Assembly (NCBI GenBank): GCA_003996215.1
Contig: QJPP01003449.1
Location: 176,333-240,332 of the forward strand
Length of the DNA stretch: 64,000 bases
Source: Jaltomata sinuosa
Taxonomy: Eukaryota > Streptophyta > Magnoliopsida > Solanales > Solanaceae
Reading direction: 5' to 3'
The position numbers were made by a program, and so were the translations under genes. How positions within the stretch are numbered: the first letter of the stretch is position 1; every line of letters begins with the position of its first letter. Of the stretch, positions 23,290 to 32,782 are shown piece after piece. The notes under the pieces are model-generated. The model was not told the origin of the DNA and searched no databases. It saw only the letters and a program-made list of their open reading frames with translations.

Positions 23290-23900
23290 CCAACAAGTAA
23301 CTCATCTGTTGTAACAAATGACTCATATGTTGGATACATGTTCAGAACCAGAAGCTTAATCCAACAGATAAGTCATCTGTCGCAACAGATGAGTTATATG
23401 CTGCAACAAATGATCCATCTGTTGTAACAGATGACCTATCTGTTGGATCAAGCTACTGGTTCTGAACATGAATCCAACAGATAACTCATCTGTTGCAGCA
23501 TATAACTCATCTGTTGCAGCAGATGACTTATCTGTTGGATTAAGCTTCTGGTTCTGAACCAGCTTTGCCAGCTAATGTAAGATGAATCCAATAGGTAAGT
23601 CATCTGTTGTAACAGATGAGTTATCTGTTGCAACATATGACTTACCTATTGGATTCATGTTCAGAACCAGTAGCTTGATCTAACAGATAGTTCATATGTT
23701 GTAACAGATAACTCATCAGTTGCAACAGATGATCTATCTGTTGGATTCATGTTACAGCAGTTGAATCCAACAGATAGCTCATCTGTTGCAACAGACCACC
23801 CATCTGTTGCAACAGATGAGCTATCTGTTGGATTCAACTGCTGTAACATGAATCCAACAGATAGATCATATGTTCCAACAGATGGGTCATCTGTTGGATA
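23290..23900. repeat. Palindromic repeat cluster E with nested inverted arms
   Basis: This is the largest cluster, upstream of mudrA. Besides the CATCTGTTG/CAACAGATG pairs it has larger inverted arms. TGTTCAGAACCAGAAGCTTA (about 23339-23358) recurs in inverse near 23539-23560, and GGTTCTGAACATGAATCC near 23457-23475 recurs in inverse near 23651-23670. The arms sit around blocks of the short palindrome, giving palindromes within palindromes. Confidence 0.85.
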
Positions 23901-23977
23901 CGCTACTGAAAATTGCAGAAAAATAACAGATATACCCAGATGAGAAATTGAACTAAAAATCATTATTTTTACTTACC

Positions 23978-24260
23978 AAAATCACCTATGAAGCAATGCC
24001 CAGTGATTACGAACAAATTTGGTCCAAAATTTTGGTCCAGTACCCGCAGTTGTGGCAGCAGCAACAACAACAATGGAGGGCAGGGGAGTAGAAGAAAAAG
24101 AAGATGATGATGATGAAGAAGAAGAAGATGATGATGATGAAGAAGAAGAAGACAACAACAGCAACAACAATGGAGAATGCTCTGAAAATGGCGCGAGGAA
24201 GAGAAGCAAAAAGAAGGGGAGGCGGTCGTTTTCCCCTCCTCCCATTTTAGGTAATTAGGG
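23978..24260 (-). other. 5' leader of the MULE transposase gene
   Basis: On the minus strand a leader rich in CTTCTT and CATCAT repeats ends at a strong donor (GATTTTG|GTAAGTAAAA, about 23976). The next acceptor (CTCTTTAG, about 23210) lies just before the transposase frame. Cluster E would thus lie inside a 5' intron, mirroring cluster A in the Ulp1 gene. Acidic or serine-rich frames across these trinucleotide repeats are not taken as genes. Confidence 0.45.
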
Positions 24261-24546
24261 TTTTATTTAATTCTCCCAAAAGGGTAATGGGTCCCATGGG
24301 TCAAAGTGTAAAAATAAAAACTTGAGGGCAACTCAGAAAATGAGTCAAAACCCATTAATTCCTAATCTAAATTTTGTCACTTCTACTCAATTAAAATAAC
24401 TTAAGTCACTACAACTTAAATTTGAAACCTTTTTGTCACCCTTAATTCATTCGCCCGAGTAACATGATAGTGATATAACTAGATACTTTCACCCTCTCTT
24501 CATTTTTATTTATTCATATTTGACTTGACACAATCGCTAATAAGTA

Positions 24547-24743
24547 CTTCCTTCATTTCAAATTATTTGTTCTATTTTAACTTGGCACGAAATTTAAGAA
24601 AGTAGAGAAGACTTTTGAATCTTGTGGTCATAAATTAAAAATATATCAAATGTATCAAAAAGAGTTGCTAAAAGAGGAAAAAGACATTCTTTTTTAAATG
24701 GACTAAAAAGAAAAGTAGGTCAAACAAATTGAAACAGAGGGAG
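24547..24743. mobile_element. Stowaway-like MITE
   Basis: The left end CTTCCTTCATTTCAAATTA and the inverted right end CTCCCTCTGTTTCAATTTG are terminal inverted repeats of the Stowaway/Tc1-mariner type. TA flanks both sides (24545-24546 and 24744-24745). It is about 197 bp and non-coding. Confidence 0.8.
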
Positions 24744-25188
24744 TAATAAATAAAAGAGTAATTTTACTATATCACTCTTTGAATATATAAATTTAATATT
24801 TTGAGAAATACATTATACAATGACTATTATTAATAACAATGGTAAAATAGATACAAAATGATTAATTGTTTCTTAATTTTCTAAATTAAACAAGATTTTT
24901 TTTTTTGATAACAACTGTAAAATATTATTACCAGAACCAATAACCAAATCTACAAAACTAAGAGCACCTAACCCCTGACCACTTCCTAGGGAGGGTGCCA
25001 GGATAGTTAAGCCTCAATTGGAAGAAAACAAACTAACAACTCAGTCTATACATGAATGCTCTACTTGTCTATTTACCAAATTAAAATAGAATTAATTACA
25101 TTTATTAATAAAATTATTTTTTTTATTAATAATTTTTAAAAAAACGTGTAAATGAAAAGGTAGACAATTGATATGAAATGGATGGAGT

Positions 25189-26860
25189 AAAACCATTGAA
25201 AAGTCTTAATTTTTTTTATTTCTTTTTCTTTTCTCAAATTTCACATGTGAAATCATATTGCGTGTGTTATTGTTTTCTCTTTTTTGGAGGTTGTCAATTG
25301 TCATGCCAGGACATTTTTTATATTTTGAATTTGTGTACTATAGTGGGCGTTTAACCATTAGAATTTTTTGCTAATTTTTGGAAAATTATTTCACTTTTTT
25401 TCGAAAATAGTGTCTGGCCATAAAAATTTTAAATACAACTTCAGAGCTGTATTTGGAAAATGGTGTTTTTACTTTTTTCCAACTCACTTTTTTCACTTTT
25501 AATTTATTTCTAAATTTTTTATTTTCATAAAATAACCCCATTTTAAATTATATTTCATTTTTAAATTATATTTTATTTTTTAAAAAATATATATTTAAGA
25601 TGTAGATAATTATTGCAAAAGTTATGGCTAAACACAACTCCAACTCCAATTTTGAAACTTTCAAAAAAATAAAAAAAAATAATTGGTTCTAATGGTCAAA
25701 CGGGGGCTTAATAATGTCATACGTAATGATGTGATTTTTTTTAAAGTTCAATAATAAAGCAATAAATATCTTGGAGATTAGAGTAATCTAATAGTGACAT
25801 ATAGCTAATTTAGTGAAATCATTGAAAAATTTCAATTCTTATTTTTTTTTTGGATTTTTTTTTTTGTGGAGGTTGTTATGCCATGCCGATATGAAGACAT
25901 TTTTGGCATTTTTAATTTGTGTACTTCAAAATTGTTACGTGTAATAACTCTTCATATATATTGACTATTTTTTGAAGCATTGGAGAGATTTTTCAAAGCC
26001 TAATAAGCTAGCGTTTGGCCATAAATTTCTAAATTTTTTTGATAAATATTATTTGAGTAAAAATTTGAGTAAAATTTCACTATGTATTTGGCTATAGTAT
26101 TTGGGAAACGGGTCCTAAATATAATGGAGACTAGAGTAACCTAATAGTGACATATAGCAAATTTAGTGAAATCATTGAAAAATTTATTTCTTTTTTGTAT
26201 TATTATTTTATTTTTTTGTGAAGGTTGTCATGCTAACTTGTTGATGCGAAGACATTTATGATATTCTGAATTTATGTACTTTAAAATTGTTATACGTAAT
26301 GATTTTTCATGTGTATTATTTCTGATTTAGTAAAGCCATTGAAGAATCTTAATTCTTATTTCCCTTTTTGTGTTTACTCTTTCCTCTCTTATAGAGGTTG
26401 TCATACCAGTGAGGGCATTTTTGGTATTTTAAATTTGTGTGCTTTAAAACTGTTATACGTAATGATTTTCTATATGTACTATTTAGTAAAATCATTGAAG
26501 AATCTCAATTCTTATTTTCTTTTTCTTTTTTATTTTCTCTTTCCTCTCATTTTGTTGAGGTTATCATGCAAATTTTTTCGACACGAGGGCATTTTCAATA
26601 TTTTAAATTTATGTGCTTTAAAATTATTATACGTAATGATTATTTGTATGTACTATTTTTGGCTTGGAGCATTGAAGTAATTTTTCAAAGCTCAATAAAA
26701 TAATAAATGTGTTGGAAACTTGGAATAATCTAATAGTGATTGATTTGTGTGCTTTAGAAGTATCTACTATTTTTTGACTTTGAAATATTGGAGTGATTTT
26801 TCAAAGCCTAATAAATGTGCTAAAGGGACTTAACATAGCTAATTTTAGGAAAATTACAAA
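25189..26860. repeat. Degenerate U-repeat array related to the F-box upstream region
   Basis: The same set of motifs recurs at least five times: CATTGAA(A/G)AATCTTAATT, GAGGTTGTCATGC, GA(A/G)GACATTTTTGGTATTTT, TTTGTGTGCTTTAAAATTGT, ATACGTAATGATT, GTGATTTTTCAAAGC and GGAGACTAGAGTAATCTAATAG. The string corresponds to the start-codon and upstream region of F-box gene 1 (13400-13670). The copies are diverged and none is coding. Short frames here (such as 26309-26680) reflect the repeat. Confidence 0.7.
25341..25709. mobile_element. Candidate MITE inside the U-repeat array
   Basis: The left end reads GGGCGTTTAACCATTAGAA and the inverted right end CCCGTTTGACCATTAGAA, giving inverted ends about 370 bp apart that interrupt the U array. 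The interior is AT-rich. The target duplication is unclear. Confidence 0.5.
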
Positions 26861-27450
26861 GAATGACGGACATGGCTATGCATTTATTATATATAGCTAG
26901 TGGTGCCAATTTTTATTGGATACGTTTGAAATTATGGATGATCAAAATAAATTGGGTGCTTCATCTTTACAAGGGAACCTTTGAATTGGAGTAGAAGTAA
27001 CCATAAATCGCTGAAATTAATGGAGAAAGAGGAAGCAAAATAGACAAGATTTCATGTACATTTTTGAAGTTTTGAATTTTTTGTTTGTATTGAAAAAATC
27101 AAATACAAATGTATCATTTGTATTTGCTTGATACAAGTACAAATGTGTATACTAAAATGCATTTTGTAGTTGCTATACTGAAATGTATTTTGTATCTTTG
27201 AATTTATCTTTTTTGTATACATGCTCCAAATATATTTGTATTTGTGATTTTTATATAATTGAAATGCATTGTATATGTGATTTTGTACAATTAAAATGTA
27301 TATGTATTAGTGAATTTATATCTTTGTATACATGATCTTGATTTTATACAAGTTTTTATATTTGTATTTATATATTTGTATGTCAAATATCACTTATATC
27401 ATTCTATATAAAATAGAGAGAGGGGTATAAATACAAAATGGGTGAAAATC

Positions 27451-28380
27451 ATTTACACCCCCCAACTTTGCTTTAAAAATCAAATTTCCCCCTCAACTTT
27501 AAAAAATAATCATTCTTCCCCCTTTATCCTATGTAATACCTATTTTATCCTTGACATTTGCAATCCTCCATTTACGTAAAAAAAATTTATATTATATATA
27601 ATATTTATTTTTTAATTTAGGTATTTTCTAGATCCTTATTTAAGTTCATTAATATTATAAGTAGAATAATCTTTTTATAAATGTGTTATAAAATTAAATA
27701 TTACTTTTTATAATTATTTTATTATTACGACATTAGGTATATATGATTGCTATTAATGAAATATTTTTCTAAATTATAATTTAAATTTATTTACAACATA
27801 AATAAATAATCTTTTAAGAATTGTGTGACCAGAAGATCATGAGTTCAAGCCATGAAAGTAAGCCCTTACAGATGCAGGGTAAAAATGCGTACAATAGACC
27901 TTTGTAATTTAGCCCTTTCCCTAACCCCGTGCATAGCAGGAGTTTTAGTGCGGGCTGCCTAATCTTTTAAGAATTTATTATAAAAAAATTATTTGTTTTT
28001 ATTAATTATTTTTGTATACCTGCACCGAAATATATTTATACAGTTATCACATTATTCTTTTTTTTATAGATTTTATTATTAATAATAAAATTAATTTTTA
28101 TTTTGTGCATTTATTTCATTATAGAACACTATTAGCTTTTATACTTGATAAATATTTTTTTATTTTTCTTTTTTGACGAAAATAGTATTATTATAGACAA
28201 TTTGTTGCGTAGATTAAAAAAATAAAAATATTATAATTTTAAGAAAGTAAAATAAATAAATGTTGATAACGTAAGGGTAGAATAGACATTTAGAAAATTC
28301 AAGTAGGAAAAGGGGAGGATAATGATTTATTTTCAAAGTTGAAGGGGAAGTTTGATTTTTAAAACAAAGTTGAGGAAGAA
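27451..28380. mobile_element. Long-TIR non-autonomous element
   Basis: The first 100 bases (CCAACTTTGCTTTAAAAATC, then TTTCCCCCTCAACTTT, then AATCATT) are matched in inverse by the last 100 (inverse: CTCAACTTTGTTTTAAAAAT, CTTCCCCTTCAACTTT, AATCATT). Such long, diverged TIRs suit a MULE-type or foldback non-autonomous element. The interior has no coding text but holds a complete SINE (27823-27959). Exact ends and target duplication are unresolved. Confidence 0.7.
27823..27959 (+). mobile_element. SINE nested in the long-TIR element, with 16-bp TSD
   Basis: A 137-bp body is flanked by perfect 16-bp direct repeats TAATCTTTTAAGAATT (27807-27822 and 27960-27975). It carries a box B-like GAGTTCAAGCC, then CCTTACAGATGCAGGGTAA, TGCGTACAATAGACC and CGTGCATAGCAGGAG. 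This is the signature of Au/TS-like Solanaceae SINEs. It is truncated at its 5' end or lacks a clear box A. Confidence 0.9.
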
Positions 28381-29033
28381 AAAGAGAACAAGAGGTATGG
28401 CAAATACATTTGTATTTTGAATATGTTTCATCTATTTATGGATATACATGCTTTTTATTTTTGTATTTATGTACTTTTAGTAGCTAAAATAACACATATT
28501 TATGCATTTGTATTTGTATTTATGTACTTTTAGGAGATAAAACATCACATCCTTATACATATGTATATTTTATTAAAATATTCTATGCCAAATACAAATG
28601 GTATGAGCGGTAATCTCTAATGGAAAATTTGAATTAAGATTCATTCCTTTATTTAAGGGATTTTTTTCGTTTTAAAATGACCTATATGAGTTGTACGTTT
28701 TTAATTTTTTAATGGAAGATTTGAACTAAGATCTTTTCCTTGATTAAAGAAAGTCTTTTCATTTTAGAACGACTCGTTCCGCGAATGACAATGGAGGAAG
28801 AGAAGCTGCTCAATTTTGATCGTATATTGAAATTGTATCAGGTTTTCGCTTGAAATTTCGTCAATTTTCCACCATTAACATTTGAATACTGAGCTTTGAG
28901 TCTACTATTTCATTATTGAGGATTCACTCAATTATCCAGAAGAGATTTCCGCCAGTTTTCTTTATTTAAAGTGTAACATAAAGGTGATTTACTCCTACCT
29001 GTTATTTTGTATTTGTATTTTTTTTAATTTTCA

Positions 29034-29260
29034 CTACTAAAAAAAGGCCAAAAAGAGACGGCCAAAAAGGACGCTGACCGTCGCTTTTTTGGCCAAAAGC
29101 GAAGGAAAAGCGACGGCCTCACTACTGTGGAAAAATGGCCTGTCGCTTTTCCAAAAACGATGGACAGCGTCGCTTTAGAAGCGACGGACTGCGTCGCCAA
29201 GTAAAAAGCAACGTTTTTTTTTCCAGAAAAGCGACGGACAACGTCGCTTTTCCTGGTAAT
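29034..29260. mobile_element. CACTA-like terminal fragment
   Basis: The element begins CACTACTAAAAAAAGGCC and is followed by many direct and inverted GCGACGG / CCGTCGC motifs, the subterminal repeat pattern of CACTA (En/Spm) elements. No matching TAGTG end is visible before an AT microsatellite at about 29268-29290. It is probably a truncated copy or MITE. Confidence 0.6.
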
Positions 29261-29844
29261 TTTTTTTTATATATATATATATATATAATATTACCTTTAT
29301 CCCAATTTATGTATTATCATTCGGATTTCGAGAGTCAAACAATTTAAGTTTGATTGGAATTTCGGTATGGAATCTTTAAGTTTTTTGAAATAAAATTTAT
29401 ATATTGAAAACTACTTAAAAAGTACTATAAGTCACAATAATCGACAATTCAAAATATTCAAAAGATATATAAAAAAAATTATGATCAAAGATAAACTTGT
29501 TTGAATCTCGAAATCCAAAAAGTGTCACATAAATTAAGATGAGAAGAGTATAATTATGTCAAGTTTGTTAATCATTATGCCCTACAATATTCCGTTAAAT
29601 AGAGGGACATCTTTAACCCCAAAATTAATGTTAAGGAAAAGTATGGTCTAATAGGTGAAAAGGATGTAACATTTTCAAAAAAAAATGTATCAACATGATT
29701 CATGATATGAATTGTGTGGGCATATTAGAACTTAATTGAATACGACAACAATAACATTTCAATGTTGCTCAAGTATCGTGCACCTTACATGATAAGGAAG
29801 AACAAAATGACAAAGAAACAATATTATCACTAAACAGTTTGATA

Positions 29845-29940
29845 CATTAAAACTTTCGTTATGCCCGGGATTCAAGGAAGGGAAGGACTAAAAGTGTCTA
29901 TCGTACGCAATTTTACCTTGCACTTCTACAAGAGGTTTGT
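29845..29940 (-). mobile_element. SINE fragment 3' of F-box gene 2
   Basis: On the minus strand: CTCTTGTAGAAGTGCAAGG, then GCGTACGATAGACAC, then CCTTCCCTTCC. This is the same SINE in the same position as at 12185-12292. It is part of the duplicated F-box segment. Confidence 0.6.
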
Positions 29941-29947
29941 CATCACA

Positions 29948-31051
29948 TCATTGAATATGAGGTGAAGCAAGACTGTCAAAGTAGGTCGCCACTTGAACTT
30001 GACGAAAATGACCTGACGTGTAACCGTCAAGTTGCTTGAACGACCCATCCTTTGAATTGTACAGTGTCAAATCTTTGCCAATTTGCAGCAGAAATTCATC
30101 ACAATTCTCAGCCGCAAACAATAGTGAGATATAGGCTCTACGACGATCAACATGGGATGAAACGGTAACTAATTTAGTCCAGGAATTCTCAACACCATAC
30201 TCCTTCATCACCCACACATCCGCCTTATTCTGTTCGTAGTTGCAACAACCGACTAAATACCCCCTCGAAACACTTAACGTCCAATAAATACCTCCGTTTT
30301 CATAACTAGGAAGCGCCATTTTTCCATATCTCTCTGCAGCCAAGTCCAAAGTAACAATCTCCCAAGAATCACCCAAACATGCTTCCCAATGAAGAGCCCC
30401 ATTTGCAAATATAGCCAATTTTGCATTTATATAACCACTATTGAACCCCTCAATAGTTTTCCAAGATTTAGCCTTTAAACTATAAACCTGAACCATATTC
30501 TCATATCTACCCTCAAGTTGTTTAAAACTAAAAATCTTCACAACCTTATAATCATCAAAAGGTGCATCATAACCAAATCCATATCTAATGTAACAACCAC
30601 CTTTATGTTGAAACATTGAATCAGGAAATACATTAAACTTTCCAGTACACGGGTTCAATAACATTAATGTAAATGAGTCATTAGTTAAACAAATCAACCC
30701 ATTACAAGAACCCAAAATCCATGAAAGGGGTAAAGATTTAGGAGGACAATTTTGTTTAGACACAATAAGAGATGAATTTTCAGACCCCATGTTGTAAACA
30801 TTGCAAATTTTAGCCAAACGAGAAATAGTGGCTACCACAGCAAGTCTATAACTAGTCATTTTGGGGTTATTTAATGAAAACTTGACATGGGTTTTTCTGA
30901 ATAGAGGAGTTGAGAGTAAAGAAAGCCAAGATTTCGAAACACACCTGAATTTCAAGACGGATTTTACGGGTAACCTCAGGAGAATTTCAAATATGATTTC
31001 CTGAGGAAGGTGTGGTAATTCTTGGGACAAAATTTTGGATTTTTCCTCCAT
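29948..31051 (-). CDS. F-box protein with FBA-type associated domain, copy 2 (367 aa)
   Basis: Probable SCF substrate adaptor and close paralogue of the gene at 12300-13442. The F-box runs from about residue 14 (LPHLPQEIIFEILLRLPVKSVLK) to LSLL. The FBA-type region follows, with the same motifs as copy 1. The insert of copy 1 is absent (FQHKGGCYIRYGF). The start MEEKSK is the first ATG of a continuous intronless frame. A possible TATA element on the minus strand lies about 50 bases upstream (31102-31109). Homology with copy 1 extends through the stop into about 250 bases of 3' flank, including a shared SINE, but stops near the start codon. The two copies therefore have unrelated promoters. 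No break is seen in the frame, and the substrate is not known. Confidence 0.92.
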   Translation of the reverse strand: MEEKSKILSQELPHLPQEIIFEILLRLPVKSVLKFRCVSKSWLSLLSTPLFRKTHVKFSLNNPKMTSYRLAVVATISRLAKICNVYNMGSENSSLIVSKQNCPPKSLPLSWILGSCNGLICLTNDSFTLMLLNPCTGKFNVFPDSMFQHKGGCYIRYGFGYDAPFDDYKVVKIFSFKQLEGRYENMVQVYSLKAKSWKTIEGFNSGYINAKLAIFANGALHWEACLGDSWEIVTLDLAAERYGKMALPSYENGGIYWTLSVSRGYLVGCCNYEQNKADVWVMKEYGVENSWTKLVTVSSHVDRRRAYISLLFAAENCDEFLLQIGKDLTLYNSKDGSFKQLDGYTSGHFRQVQVATYFDSLASPHIQ

Positions 31052-31109
31052 TTTCTATGAATCAATTTGCTTACTGAAATTGTGGAGTGTGGAGTTATTA
31101 GTATAAATA

Positions 31110-32780
31110 CTACACATTTTTGAGTAAAAATGGTGTGCTGTCAAAATATATGTACTAAAAATTATAAGTGCTCTCTGTATAAATAATATTTATTGAAAAG
31201 AACATGTTTTATTTTCCTTCAAAAGAGAGCATGCCAGACAAGGTTTCAGAGAAGATTATTAAATATATGCTTAATACATTGACTAACTCCTTAAAATTTA
31301 AGAGTAAATTATATATATATATATTCGAACTAACATTTATTTCAATTGAGAATTTGAATATTGTAAGATCAATTTTATACGCACTTATGAAATTAAGTGA
31401 TGTTCATGACTGAAAAGAACATATCAATGAGAATTAAAGGCGTTTAAAGATTAATTGTATGACATATGTCGAATTTATCTTTGTTTTAGTATATCCAATA
31501 TATGTTTACTATGAGATATTCATAGAAAACATTACTTACCCAAATGTGATTAATTTTTACTTGCGAATTACACAAATTTTCATGTATGTTTATATCATAT
31601 AGTCATTCTCCATTCATGTGGGAAATTATCGGAGGTTTTAAAGTGTGAACTTTAAAAATATGCTTTTTGGATTGCATTAAAAGTCACTTTTGTACTTCTC
31701 TATCTCATTGTTTCATTGTCTATAAATTTAGAAGCACTACTTCAGATTTGATACACTAATAACACCAAAAATCACAAATTTTGTCACTTCGTAACATTAT
31801 TTTCAAAACAAAGTAAGTGTCGTTTGATTTGCTTTACCATTTGAGTTTGCTAAAATTCTGTAATTTACATTATCGCTATTGTGATAATTTTCTCGTTCTA
31901 TCCTAAAATAAATTAATCCATCTCTTTACAATAATGTGAAGATTAATTTTCTTAATGACAACACCAAAAAAAAATACGAATTCAAATATTTTCTGATTTA
32001 CTGCTTTGAACACAGATCGATTTTAAAGGCTTCCTCCCGAACCCTCCACCCCCGCGGGCCCCATTTTACATCCCTATAAGTAATATGTGCACATGGCAAA
32101 TATTTTTAATTGTCCCCATCTACCTAATATCATGGCAAATAAAATAACCATTTGATAAAATGTTTGGAAGAGGAATAAAATATTTAAAGTGGTAGTGTAC
32201 CACCTCTTTAAAAATAAAATAATATGTACTCCTATATAACTTACCAAATAAATAAACGTGTTGCATGTGTCACTTAAAAGTATAACTTAAATAGTAAAAT
32301 TTTGCGTGCTTGTAATCGCTACTCTTTTTGTCCCTTTTACTGTCCGAAGATGGTCAATATTTTATTTTCGTCTGATAGTATTAACAGTGGTAAAATTGAT
32401 CATCAAATATTGAGTTAATGATCAAAAATACATTTAAATAATTACATTTTTATGAATTTCACAACTCAAAAATATATTCAAGTATCATTAATATCAAAAT
32501 CGATCGATTCACATGTGAGATCACGACTCAGAGTGATGATCTGTGTGTCATGAGTGGTGGTTTGGATTCTGGAGTGCCAACCATGACTAATTAATAAGGT
32601 CGTCGATTTTCAAACGGAGTGATTATTATGTGCCAATTATTTCTCATAAGATAAAAGACAAAACGAATAAATTTATAAGCTAAATAGATTTTCCAATCTA
32701 TCGACCCAATATATATAGCATCTCTCTCTCCACGCGCGCGCGTGTGTAAAATTCTTCGATTTTTCGGTCGGAATTTGCAG
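31110..32780. other. Intergenic DNA and LanC-like promoter region
   Basis: This is AT-rich spacer between the divergent F-box 2 and LanC-like genes. A 69-codon frame (31204-31413) shows no recognisable features. The near end holds a TATATATA stretch (about 32709-32717), a CT tract and the self-complementary CACGCGCGCGCGTG (about 32732-32745), likely in or just upstream of the LanC-like leader. Confidence 0.45.
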
Positions 32781-32782
32781 AA

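Larger units (their letters stand above)
13681..24450. mobile_element. Decayed Mutator-like element carrying a Ulp1 protease gene
   Basis: Two convergent genes, a Ulp1 (C48) protease gene on + (15025-18771) and a mudrA-type transposase on - (20916-23174), sit in one unit. The ends are weakly inverted: the left reads GGGAGGTGACACTTAAGTTTTGAAA and the inverted right reads AAGGGTGACAAAAAGGTTTCAAA, both followed by further GTGACT motifs. Possible flanking duplications AAATTGAAT and TAATTCATT match at only six of nine bases. MULEs that carry Ulp1 genes (the Kaonashi type) are known in plants, and this layout fits that class. Both genes are broken, so the copy looks non-autonomous today. The exact ends are uncertain by tens of bases. 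Confidence 0.75.

Noticed and set aside
14681..23900. CRISPR-like array of short palindromic repeats
   Set aside because: Spacers are not unique or constant in length, the DNA is plant nuclear with introns, and no cas genes are present. The repeats are tandem and inverted half-sites inside a transposon.
24019..24258. Acidic (plus strand) and poly-Ser (minus strand) frames over trinucleotide repeats
   Set aside because: Both are by-products of GAA/GAT repeats that most likely belong to the mudrA leader.
13681..24450. Confident 9-bp target duplication for the MULE
   Set aside because: The best flanking match (AAATTGAAT with TAATTCATT) has only six of nine bases alike, so it is reported only as possible.
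26309..26703. Frames of 88-123 codons in the U-repeat array
   Set aside because: They cross repeat unit borders and reflect the repeat, with no conserved protein motif.
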